Below, in pieces: positions 55,346-64,000 of a stretch of DNA of 64,000 nucleotides (the first letter of the stretch is position 1; every line of letters starts with the position of its first letter). Under the pieces are notes generated by a model. It was given only the letters and a program-made list of their open reading frames with translations, made no database searches and was not told the origin of the DNA. This DNA comes from Bemisia tabaci (Eukaryota > Arthropoda > Insecta > Hemiptera > Aleyrodidae), in assembly GCF_918797505.1 (NCBI RefSeq), contig NC_092797.1:45916157-45980156 (forward strand), read 5' to 3'. Position numbers and translations under genes: made by a program.

Positions 55346-56329
55346 GCCAAACACAGTGCAGTCGCTGGTCGGTGTGAAACGTGTATGGGCAATTCTACAA
55401 AAACCGTCCAATTATGTCCCGCCCAACACAAAATATTGCTGCAATATTTTCGCAATGTTCCAAGACAATATTGTCGCAATATTGTTGAAAAAACACTCTT
55501 TAAATATTTGTTCAATATTTTAGAAACATTTTTGACAACATTTTCAGAATGTTTTTGCAAAAATATTGTTTGAATATTCTAGCAGTGTTTACAAAATATT
55601 TAATTTACAATATTGTTAAAATATGTTGATGTGTATAGTAAAAAAATGTTTCAAAAATATTTTAAAATATATGTTGCTGCAATATTTAACAAAAAATATT
55701 TTAAAATTATTTTAGAAATATTAGTTTAAAAATATTTGTTTAATATTATGTTAAAAATATTTTATAAATATTTTTGTAATATTTAAAATTATTTGCTAAA
55801 ATGGCAAAAAATGGTTTGCGATTTCTGCAATTTGCTTTTTTTGCGAAAATGCCCACCCTCGTGGCAAGAACGACAAAACAATTTGCAACAGTGGTAATTT
55901 TATTGTGCGAAAATGGCAAACTATACTTTTGCGAAATTAACATCACTAGTTTATGCTATTATGGCTAAAACTTTTGCTAGATTTTCAAAATGTTTGCCAA
56001 ATTAGCGTATGGTTTTGCTCTGTTTACCAATTATTTTGCGGAACTTACTAAAATCAATCGCTATTTTAGCAATCTCAATATTGCGATTTTGCCTACCTCA
56101 TAAATTGCTTTTTTCACAAGATATATTGCGAATTTAGTGACATTTTTGCGATTATAACAATTCAAAAAGCTATTTGATTGTGCAATTTAATTGTGCTGAA
56201 TTAGCAAATTGTTTAAAATTGCTGAATTTGCAAAATTATTGTTAAGTTAGCGATCTCATTTTGCGATTTTCGCAATAGCAAAATACAACCGTGTGCGCGC
56301 GCCCTAGGAGCCGTTTTTGGTACTTTTGT

Positions 56330-56820
56330 TCTTTTCTTATAAGATAAGATAAGATATTTTATTCAAGAAGTAAAACATAAAATAAAGAACAACATTAATC
56401 TCCCGGATCGGACCTAAAATTAAATTCAACTGATAATAATAGAAAAAAGAAGGGGGGGGGGGGGGGAGAAAAGAAAAGACAAAAAGAAGGGGAAAAAAAT
56501 AAATAACATAACATAAATACATCGACATAAATTCAAACTAGAAAAATGCTCAAATAATTAAAACTGGAAAAAGACGCAATTATAAAAACAGTAATTTGGT
56601 AAAGAAAAAAATGAGAGAGAGAGAGAGAGAGAGTTAAAAAAAAAAAAAAAAATGAAAATTTGAAATACATGAATAGGAATATGTTGAGTACAATTAATAA
56701 AAAATTTGAAACATAAATTACAGGATGAAATAAAAAATAATAAATAAATAATAAATAAATAGTAAATTCTGGTAAAATATTATAAGAATCCGTCAATAAA
56801 CAAACATATTACGGACTCAG
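56330..56820 (-). repeat. Probable retroposon tail, minus strand
   Basis: On the minus strand the sequence ends TTGAATAAAATATCTTATC and repeats TTATC, like the 3' tail of many insect non-LTR elements. It also contains G15 (56,452-56,466), a GA microsatellite (about 56,611-56,632) and an A-run. No reverse-transcriptase motif is visible. Confidence 0.4.
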
Positions 56821-56871
56821 AGGCCTGCGATAGTTAAGAGATTGAATTTACGGGCCCATCTACATCAAGCC

Positions 56872-56955
56872 TGGCTGGTCTGGTGGTAAAGTACTGGATT
56901 TCGGAGATCAACTCCATCCCGAGGCGTGGGTTCTAATCCCGACTAGGACGGCGCG
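56872..56955 (+). repeat. tRNA-like module (SINE head)
   Basis: TGGTCTGGTGG fits an RNA polymerase III A box, and GGTTCTAATCC, about 55 bases later, fits a B box. No good acceptor stem or functional cloverleaf was found, so a tRNA-derived SINE fragment is more likely than a tRNA gene. Confidence 0.5.
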
Positions 56956-57303
56956 GATTTTAAGGTAAGTAATAACTCTACGATTCATATCCTGGACGCA
57001 TATGTACATTAGAAAGAAAATTAGTACCAAAGGTGTCTCCTAGAGAGCGCGCACACGGATATGGAATATGTACCCTGATCGCAATATTGTTGACAACATT
57101 GTCAGCAATATTTTGGCAACATTGTCGACAATGTTGCCAAAATGTTGCTGACAATGTTGTCAACAATATTGTTAGGTAGGACCCTAGCACATTGCTGCAA
57201 TATTGTGGCAATATTGTGACAATATTGCAGCAATGTTGTCGGAAATATAATAACAATGTTGCTGCAATATTTTGGAAACATTTTCGTGTTGGGCGGGGTA
57301 GAC

Positions 57304-58406
57304 CTCCTCGAAACTAAAACAAACTTCATCATTGGGTTTGTTTTCCTATAGTCACGTATACTATCAACAAATTAATATGGGTACCTTTTTCTATCAGCCG
57401 CTACCCCCACCCCCTCCATTCTAGTTACACACGAGCTATCCTATGCTGTGTGACGGCCGAGACGAATTTAAACAAAAACGGCGGTTTTACTCAACAGTAA
57501 TGAAGCAAAATCTCAAAAATCGGTACACGTGCAATATCGGTCGCAAGGACTATAAATGGGCACGAAAATTTTTCAGGATATCGCATGCTTCAAAAATCGC
57601 TTTAAAATCGCTTTTCGACACGAAGTTCAGAGGATTCGACAGAATTCTCGAAATTTTTTTCCACGACGAAAATCGAGAAAAATCGACAGGGGTTACATAG
57701 ACTAAATTTTTAGGGTCAAAATCGAGAGTTAATCGATCGGGCCGAAACCAAGCAAGCTCGCTTGGAAATGACCCGCTGAGTGCGATTTTCCAGTCGGAAA
57801 AGCTCCGCGAGTCCGTCGCTTTGCGCTATCCGCGGAAAACGCCTCATAGCTAGAAACAGTCAAAAACTGGTCAGAAACACTCGTTTTCGACCAGGTTTTG
57901 ACTGTTTCTTGCCTCAGGAAGCCTCGCCGAACCTCGGGACCGAGCCTCAAAAGTTCTCTGATGGAGCTGAGACCAAGATGGGTTTCGTTTAAGTGACCCG
58001 CTGAGTCGATAATTTTCAAGTGTAAAAAGCTCCACGGTTCCGCTGAAGCGCTGGAGCTGCGAATGATCACGAATCCTAATAATCCTCAAGATCTTATAAA
58101 AATACTCGTTTCCCAGCTTCGGAAGTCGCGAGGAGCCTCGAGATCGCACGCAATCGATTCTACGCCTCGAACTTCGTGATCCTAATTTTTTGGGAGTGGC
58201 AAGTTTGGTAACATGGGTTAAAATTTCGGGGTCTTTCAAAATTATGTGCGAGAAGGATGTCCTTCCAGGTCTTCTTTATTAAAGTAAAATGTGGCTGGTG
58301 ATTAACCCACTCACATGCCCAGATATAGTGAAAATACCTCTGCCATAGCATACGTTTCTTTATTTCATTAAGTATGGTTTTTGGAGTACCTATGCTTTGC
58401 AATTAC
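57304..58406. other. No recognisable gene; one strong hairpin
   Basis: A hairpin at 57,852-57,909 (AGAAACAGTCAAAAACTGGT against ACCAGGTTTTGACTGTTTCT) lies between two related blocks starting GACCCGCTGAGT (about 57,771 and 57,992). Short frames on both strands show no domain. Confidence 0.4.
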
Positions 58407-58592
58407 TGTTGACTTATCTAAATCTATATCGTGCATCGACCTCAATGATTATGTAACTTTTCCTGTTTGTGAATCTTCAATCCTCAATATCGTTTTTGTC
58501 AGTTGCGTTGATAACCGCCCCAGCGATGGGCGACGAATAAACCAGTTCGTAAGCAGATCGTAATTTGTCTCCTTTTTCCTCATATTCCAACA
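58407..58592 (+). repeat. Candidate 5' LTR of the copia-type element
   Basis: The right border is fixed by the primer-binding site that follows (CCAACA|TGGTAGCAGAG). The left border is the nearest TGTTG that mirrors the CAACA end. It contains GACGAATAAACC, a polyadenylation signal expected in the R region. The 3' LTR is not in the window, so the length is unconfirmed. Confidence 0.45.
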
Positions 58593-58608
58593 TGGTAGCA
58601 GAGCGTGG
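58593..58608 (+). other. Retrotransposon primer-binding site
   Basis: TGGTAGCAGAG is complementary to the 3' end of animal initiator methionine tRNA over 11 bases, the usual primer class for Ty1/copia elements. Confidence 0.7.
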
Positions 58609-58774
58609 TTCAAAAAGTTGAATAAGTTGAAGTGCTTCACGTGGAGATCTAAAAACTGCGTAATATGTGCGTAGCGTGGAAATGCATACAGCGCGAAATA
58701 AGTGCGTGACGCGAAAATGTACAAACTGTGAAATATGTGCTTATTTTGAACTTCTTTTTTTTAACTAACGTAAT

Positions 58775-59177
58775 ATGGCCAATAACGGCACAAAAATAAA
58801 AGTGCCCGTATTTAGTGGGAAGAATTTTTCAAAATGGAAATTTCGCATCACACTTTTACTGGAAATGAACAACTGCAACCAATGTATTGTACGTGATGAA
58901 AAACCGGATGGAATAACGGATCAAAACTGGGCCAGCATGAAAATTAAAGCTAAGAATATCATTGTATCAGCCATTGATAATCATCAGTTGGAGCATATTA
59001 TGAATTTAACGGAGCCCAAAGATATGTTAGAGAAATTAGAACATACTTTTGTAGCAAAAGGCCAATCTAGAAGATTATTAACAAAACAAAAGTTAATTGA
59101 ACTTAAACTCAAAGAAACTGATAAACCGGAGGAATTTTTCAATAAATTTGAAAAATTAATTAACAACTTAAGTGATA
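58775..59177 (+). CDS. Copia-type gag, 5' part
   Basis: It opens MANNGTKIKVPVFSGKNF, the standard copia gag start (an FSG-N-W-K pattern), and continues with the helical capsid-like region (KLEHTFVAKGQSRRLL). The frame is cut at the TA target site after SDT. The last part of the apparent frame to 59,299 belongs to the inserted element. Confidence 0.85.
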
Positions 59178-60689
59178 CCGTCAGTTGGTCTAACATGAGC
59201 CTCGGGGGTAACATGAGCCGTTTGGGGATTTTTTTTTCTCTTGCCTGTGGCAGCACCAAGACCAATCCACACAGGTCAGTTACTGCGCAGCTTTTTTGAA
59301 ATCCACTCCCCGCCCGGCCCTAACTCGCAGCACTCATTGTGACGTACTATTGAGTGCACCCATAAGAAATACATTGCAAGCACTCAATAGTACGTCACTG
59401 CGCAGTAGAGTACCAAAACTCGTCCACCGGAATGACTGACCTGTGTGGATTGGTCTTGGGCAGCACTGTCGCGAAAGTAAACAACGAAAACAACAACATG
59501 ATGTGATAGTGGCGTGTCTTGGCGGAATTTCAATGGTATAGAGACACATTTTTCCATCGATAAGAAATTTTTATAAATTATTTAGTTTTTAGAATTTTTG
59601 CCCCTTTTTCTACCTCTGAGATTAACCTCCTTGAAAAGTGACTATCGATAATCACAGAATAATTTCGCCGGTCGCCGAACCTCACAAATACCTCCAACTT
59701 TCATGCCCATGCATTGGATTTTGAACATTTTAGTTTTTGACCAATTTTTTTTTGGAAAAACCAAAATTTTGGAATGTTGGAGGTAACTTGAGCCACCCAA
59801 TTTTCGCAAGTCCTCCAGGAACAATCTATACAGTAATGGTTTTCATGATACATTCTTAGTAAAATTGGCATTCCTTTAGAGCATAAATCAACTCCTTCAC
59901 GTATCTTCCATATTTACTGTTCGTCTTTTTAAGACTTGTATACTATATATACTTATATAAGAAAAAAAAAGAAAAAAACACTAAGAAGTGGCCCGAACTG
60001 TATGTAACAAGGTGGAGAAATGGTGCTGAGTCCACACCATTTTGCGGGGAAAACAAAGCTAAAAAGTTCCAAAAATTAAAATTAAAGTCAATATTAATTT
60101 TATACTTATATATATATACTACTATAAATAAAAGTGAATCTAACGTAGCCCAAAACACTACTATAAATATACTTTTTAAGAAACTTTGACTGATCTCTCT
60201 TGACTTTAGGTCCCATTTGTCTTGTCGGTGTGCCTTTAAAGTAACTTAGTGCTATTGATTGTTAAATGATTTCCTGTTAGATACAAGGTTTTAGATGTTA
60301 AATGTATTGGTTCGCCTGAAATTTGACGTAAATTGCAGGAAAATTAAAGTTTTGTACGTTTTTAGCCTGGTTTTTAATGTTTTGTAACTCAATTTTTTTT
60401 TTAAAAAACTTTTGGGAGGCTCATGTGAGCCTATAGTAGGCTTACATGTGCCTTTAAATTAAAAACAATAGGGTGGCTCATGTTACCCCACCTTGTAGGT
60501 AACATGAGCCACCTCAATTTTTTTTTAAAAAAAAATACCCAGTTTGCTGGAAAATTTTTTCAATGGGCTATTCTTACTCTTCTATGTGGGACTGATCTAC
60601 AACAAAAATTGATTGCATGAAAAAAACATTTACTGCAAAAATGCAAAGCCTCAAAGTCAAAAACCGGCTCATGTTAGACCAACTGACGG
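59178..60689. mobile_element. 1,512-bp TA-flanked inverted-repeat element in gag
   Basis: The ends CCGTCAGTTGGTCTAACATG and CATGTTAGACCAACTGACGG are perfect inverted repeats. TA is duplicated (59,176-59,177 and 60,690-60,691). Deleting element and duplicate puts the two gag halves in the same frame. TAACATGAGCC motifs recur inside. There is no transposase frame. TA targeting is consistent with Tc1/mariner-type or related transposition. Confidence 0.9.
59257..59458. mobile_element. Nested 202-bp MITE with 8-bp duplication
   Basis: The ends are CAAGACCAATCCACACAGGT and ACCTGTGTGGATTGGTCTTG. GGCAGCAC is duplicated at 59,249-59,256 and 59,459-59,466. The arms continue through GTGACGTACTATTGAGTGC and its complement. 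The 8-bp duplication suggests hAT-like mobilisation. Confidence 0.9.
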
Positions 60690-62049
60690 TACCGGTGAAA
60701 CCATAAATGAAGAGGATAAACTACAGTATTTACTATTGGCTTTGCCAAAATCTCTCTTCTATATCAATGATCTTCTTGATTCAGTGGACGAGGATAATCG
60801 TAACACTGAATACGTTAAAACGAAAATCCAAGCTGCATTTCTGAGGAACGAGCAATGTTCAAGTGTTGATGAAGTGACTCATCAACTAAATTCTTTCTAC
60901 ATCCGAGGAAACAATCAGAGGGGAAGAGCAGGACCCTTCAAACAACACAGTGGCCAGGCAAATTCAAATTGGCAAAATTCAAACTGGAGAGGAAATTCAA
61001 ACTGGAGAGGAAATTCAAACTGGAGAGGAAATTCAAACTGGAGAGGACGAAACGGAGGCAGGCCTAACAGAAGAGGCAGTAGATGGAGAGGAAATTTTCG
61101 CACAAGAGGCAACGGCAATCAAGGGAGAAGAGACTGGTATCAAAATCAAGGACCAAATGTCTACAATACAAACGCACAAAGGTATGAGTACACTAATGAA
61201 GATTTTCCTTTTCAGCAAAATCAAAATGTTAACCAGGATTGTAATTATCAACATTTTAGGAACAAGCACTCAAATCCTCTAATTCAAAATTTTGATAATG
61301 TAGAACCAAATTGCAGTCAAAACTATTACATGTGTATGTCTCCTATAGTTCAAAATCACACAGCCAGATTTCAAACGAATCAATTTTCGGATAAGATTAA
61401 TGTGTCATTCTTATTGGACAGTGGCTGTTCACACCATATCATTAACGATGATACGCTATTCTCCGAATACACGTATCTCGAAACACCTACAAAAATAAGA
61501 GTTGGAGATGGACATCCACTGGAAACCAATAAAATCGGCAATATTTTGTTTCACACAACTGTTAATGGCAAAATCATTAAAAATAAGTTATGTAACGTAT
61601 ACTACGTCAAAGAAATGCAAGTTAATTTATTGAGTGCCTCGCAGGTTACGAACAGAAACAATAAAATCATTTTTCAGGGAAATATCGCTAAAATAGTAAG
61701 TAATGAAACTTTAATGATTGCATTCAAAGAAAACGAGTTATATACAGTACAAGGATATGTATTATCGAATGAAATACATGCAAATATAGCAAAAAAATCA
61801 ACAATAAGTAATCTATCAAGCTTCGAAAAATGGCATAAAATTTTAGGTCACATTAATTTTAATGATTTATACTTAATGAGCAATTTAAATTTAGCCGATG
61901 GACTCCCGAAACTCCAGAAGACCTTCACGAGATGTGAAACTTGCATTAAAGCTAAAATGAATAATCTCAAGTACCGAGATTCAAGATCTAGAGCCAATGA
62001 TATCCTGGAAATTGTGCATTCTGACTTAATAGGACCATTACCAGCAGGT
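60690..62049 (+). CDS. Copia-type gag 3' part, protease and start of integrase
   Basis: It continues the frame from 58,775 after removal of the insertion. Order: end of the capsid-like region (QYLLLALPKS), an Arg/Gly/Asn-rich region with NSNWRG repeats, an aspartic protease (DSGCSHHI, Asp at 61,417) and a GAG-pre-integrase HHCC-type finger (KWHKILGH, then CETC at about 61,935-61,947). The final piece is the beginning of integrase (EIVHSDLIGPL). No CCHC zinc knuckle is seen where copia gag normally has one. The frame's last 60 codons (to 62,229) come from the truncating repeat. Confidence 0.85.
60976..61049 (+). repeat. 18-bp in-frame tandem repeat in gag
   Basis: About four units of GGAAATTCAAACTGGAGA encode repeated Asn-Ser-Asn-Trp-Arg-Gly. 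Neighbouring RGRNGG and RRGSRWRG extend the RG-rich region. Confidence 0.85.
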
Positions 62050-62400
62050 GTACCCGCCCGGCAAAGCAACGTTGCAAAAACGTTGCGGCAACATTGCCAA
62101 TTATCTGGTAATGTTTCCTGGCAAAGTGTTGACAAGGTTGTGGCAAACAGAATTTTGTCTCACGGGCCGCAACGTATCCTGGCAACGTTTCTGCAATGTT
62201 TCACAGTAATGTTACCATGTTATTGCTGAGTAACATTTCGGATATATTATCCTGGCACTTTTTATAAAGATTACACAGAAACGCTATCATAACGTTACTT
62301 GAATTATTGAGGCAGTTTTAACCAGGACCAACTTTACGATTACCCACCCTCTCACCCGGCAAGGCAACATAGCCAATTACATGGATGCGTTTCTGGGCAA
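62050..62400. repeat. CCCGCCC-ended repeat rich in GCAACGTTGC words
   Basis: It starts ACCCGCCCGGCAAAGCAACG, similar to the end of the element at 55,418, and is built of CAACGTTGC and AATGTTACC-like words. The matching right terminus is not evident. Confidence 0.5.
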
Positions 62401-62799
62401 CATAATAGCAATGTGACAAATTGTGGCAAAAAATATTCCGTATGGATGCCACCTTTAAGTCGATGTAAATTTTGACATGTTTGGAGAAATGTGAAACCGT
62501 AACGAATTGGACCGAAAAAGATAAAAAAAAAAAAAAAAGAAGCATGTGAAAGTCAAGATAATTAGGTAACCCAGCCTTTCCTTTTAAGCTGACTTTCTTA
62601 ACCATTAAATTCTGCACAAAAGATCCTAGTGGGACCTGTAATTGATACTCTAAGTCTGAAAATTCAAATTGAGCGGGGAAAAAAATTATTAAATCAAGTA
62701 CATTAACACTTAAACAACAATCAGTGTTCCATAATCAAGACTAAACTTTTTTCAGGGCCAAGAATAACCATAACAAAAGAGGATACTGCTAGTAATACC

Positions 62800-63110
62800 A
62801 CATTAGAATACAGAGGGGAGTAAACTTTTTAATAGGCTCCCGAATGAACTAAAGAGTATGATAAAAAACATTTTAAAATTTATTTTTAAAATATATATTT
62901 TATTATTTTTTCTTCTCAGACAAGAAAAAGCACAGTAATTTTCTAAGAGATATGGTTCAAAAGTTCTTCTAAAAAGAGGAGAGCAAGACAGGAGAGGCCG
63001 CATACATTTGACAGCTAAACTAGGATTAATGGCCTCAAGATCAGCCTCCGAGGCTGTTTCTCTAACTTTTCTAATACTGATCAACTGTCATCAATAAATT
63101 TATTTGATTG
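62800..63110 (+). pseudogene. Possible non-LTR retrotransposon 3' end
   Basis: A plus-strand phase around 62,820 reads FNRLPNELKS, the pattern found at the C-terminus of many jockey/RTE-type reverse-transcriptase proteins. Stops and frame changes follow. The evidence is a short motif only. Confidence 0.3.
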
Positions 63111-63634
63111 AACCAAGGACAAAGATTTACTATTATACAATGAAAAGATAGAATATACAATTTTTTACAATATAATGTTCAAACCTAACAAATTTTACAC
63201 TCCATTTCTCTACTTCTAACAATTTTTGACTTGTTTTACACAACCTTAAAAAAGAAAGCTCAGAACAGAGATGCTTAATTGTTGATTGTAAAAAAGTCAG
63301 TTTCGAAAGTACAAAAAAAAGGAAGGCAATTTCTCAATGCATATCCCATGTAGCATTTGGATTTCAAGATTAAGTAAGGGAAAAGTAAACGTAAAGTAAG
63401 CTTGAGGTAAGCTTAAAGTAATGGTGAATTCACATTTACTTCACGATTAAGTGATCCTTAATCAATTTTGAGTAAAACTGTCACTTTTTTTGAGAAGGAT
63501 TTTAAGTAATCGTTACTTGAGGTTTATTGAATCAGTTTTACCAAATGATTACCTAACAATTTACTGTACATTAAGTAACACTTATATAATTCTGAGGTGT
63601 CCATATCTGGACCAAAATTTAAGCTAATATTTAT
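63111..63634. other. No recognisable gene; AAGTAA-rich repeat
   Basis: 63,370-63,590 contains many GTAAGCTTAAAGTAA-like words and their complements. No coding signal. Confidence 0.4.
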
Positions 63635-63889
63635 ATCGCCACTTTCCGGCCAAAGTATCGCAAGCTCCATGCGAGGTTTAAAAATTTCTGCTGCCATTTA
63701 ATTTTTTTATAGAGAAATTGTTGAATCTGTTTGAACATTTCACTGATTTTTATCAGCAGCACTAAGAAAATTTAGTGAAATTTTTGGACAGCTTTGTCGA
63801 ACAATTACTCTGTAAAAAAATCAAATGGCGGCGGAAATTTGTGAACATCACATGGATCTATTGTGATACTTTGGCCGAAAGGTGACGAT
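63635..63889. mobile_element. MITE with TTAT duplication
   Basis: The left end ATCGCCACTTTCCGGCCAAA and right end TTTGGCCGAAAGGTGACGAT pair. Inner arms (TTTCTGCTGCCATTTAATTT against AAATCAAATGGCGGCGGAAA) also pair. TTAT is duplicated at 63,631-63,634 and 63,890-63,893. Confidence 0.8.
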
Positions 63890-64000
63890 TTATTCATGCA
63901 TTGATTATCAATTGAAGCTTACATCACTTCAGAGCCGAAAAGTTCCATTTGCTCCTTCTTTATCTTCTTATTCTTAATATAACTGCAGCTTTAGTGTCGG

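Larger units (their letters stand above)
55418..57299. mobile_element. Terminal-inverted-repeat element rich in CAATATTG words
   Basis: The left end CCCGCCCAACACAAAATATT and right end ATTTTCGTGTTGGGCGGGG are inverted. Subterminal regions are almost entirely permutations of GCAATATTG and ACAATGTTGCC. The middle has TTTGCGAAAATGGC-like repeats, a reverse-oriented retroposon tail, a run of 15 G and a tRNA-like module. No transposase frame is found. Confidence 0.6.
58407..62049 (+). mobile_element. Copia-type LTR retrotransposon, interrupted and 3'-truncated
   Basis: Order: candidate LTR, primer-binding site, gag, protease, GAG-pre-integrase and the first residues of the integrase core. A 1,512-bp element (59,178-60,689) splits gag. 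Sequence typical of the element ends at about 62,049, where a CCCGCCC-ended repeat begins. Most of integrase, reverse transcriptase, RNase H and the 3' LTR are absent here. The copy cannot be autonomous. Confidence 0.85.

Noticed and set aside
55385..57332. Short Cys/Tyr/Leu-rich frames in the CAATATTG element
   Set aside because: They arise from translation of the repeated CAATATTG words.
58160..58402. Minus-strand frame just upstream of the candidate LTR
   Set aside because: I suspected a second retrotransposon fragment but could identify no protease, integrase or reverse-transcriptase motif.

Overview
This is a eukaryotic, almost certainly arthropod, genomic window. Coding exons are short to medium, phase-consistent and separated by long AT-rich introns with GT-AG borders. 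Everything between them is packed with non-autonomous DNA transposons (foldback elements and MITEs), a copia-type retrotransposon and simple repeats. The style of the dispersed palindromic repeats recalls hemipteran genomes such as whiteflies, but that placement is inference. No prokaryotic gene, tRNA gene, rRNA or CRISPR array was found.

Region by region. 1-8.5 kb holds repeats only: foldback elements at 1.6-2.0, 2.4-2.6, 2.9-3.9, 4.3-4.6, 4.7-4.9 and 5.5-5.8 kb, a hAT-type MITE at 6.4 kb and a foldback at 7.5 kb. 8.5-13.5 kb holds a compact plus-strand gene for a protein related to the large subunit of replication protein A (two OB folds). Its central exon is split by a 613-bp palindromic element whose ends carry GT and AG. 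13.5-30.8 kb is mostly unrecognised sequence and MITEs, with a possible early coding exon at 22,973-23,172. 30.8-51.0 kb is one large plus-strand gene. Eleven exons join with consistent splice phases into a protein of at least about 1,660 residues, predicted to be mostly disordered, that I do not recognise. Two single-base frameshifts break it in this sequence. 52.2-55.1 kb is a hAT element followed by three tandem copies of a 514-bp unit, the second carrying a 710-bp foldback. 55.4-57.3 kb is a terminal-inverted-repeat element full of CAATATTG words. 58.4-62.05 kb is a copia-type retrotransposon (LTR, primer-binding site, gag, protease, start of integrase). A 1,512-bp TA-flanked element interrupts it, and that element carries its own 202-bp MITE. 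A second repeat truncates the copia element. The tail (62-64 kb) has a probable non-LTR remnant and a MITE with a TTAT target duplication.

The two genes show no functional link. The theme of the window is the interplay of palindromic elements with genes. Target-site duplications let several insertions be undone on paper, which restores the interrupted reading frame exactly. In the RPA1-like gene the insertion itself appears to supply an in-frame intron.
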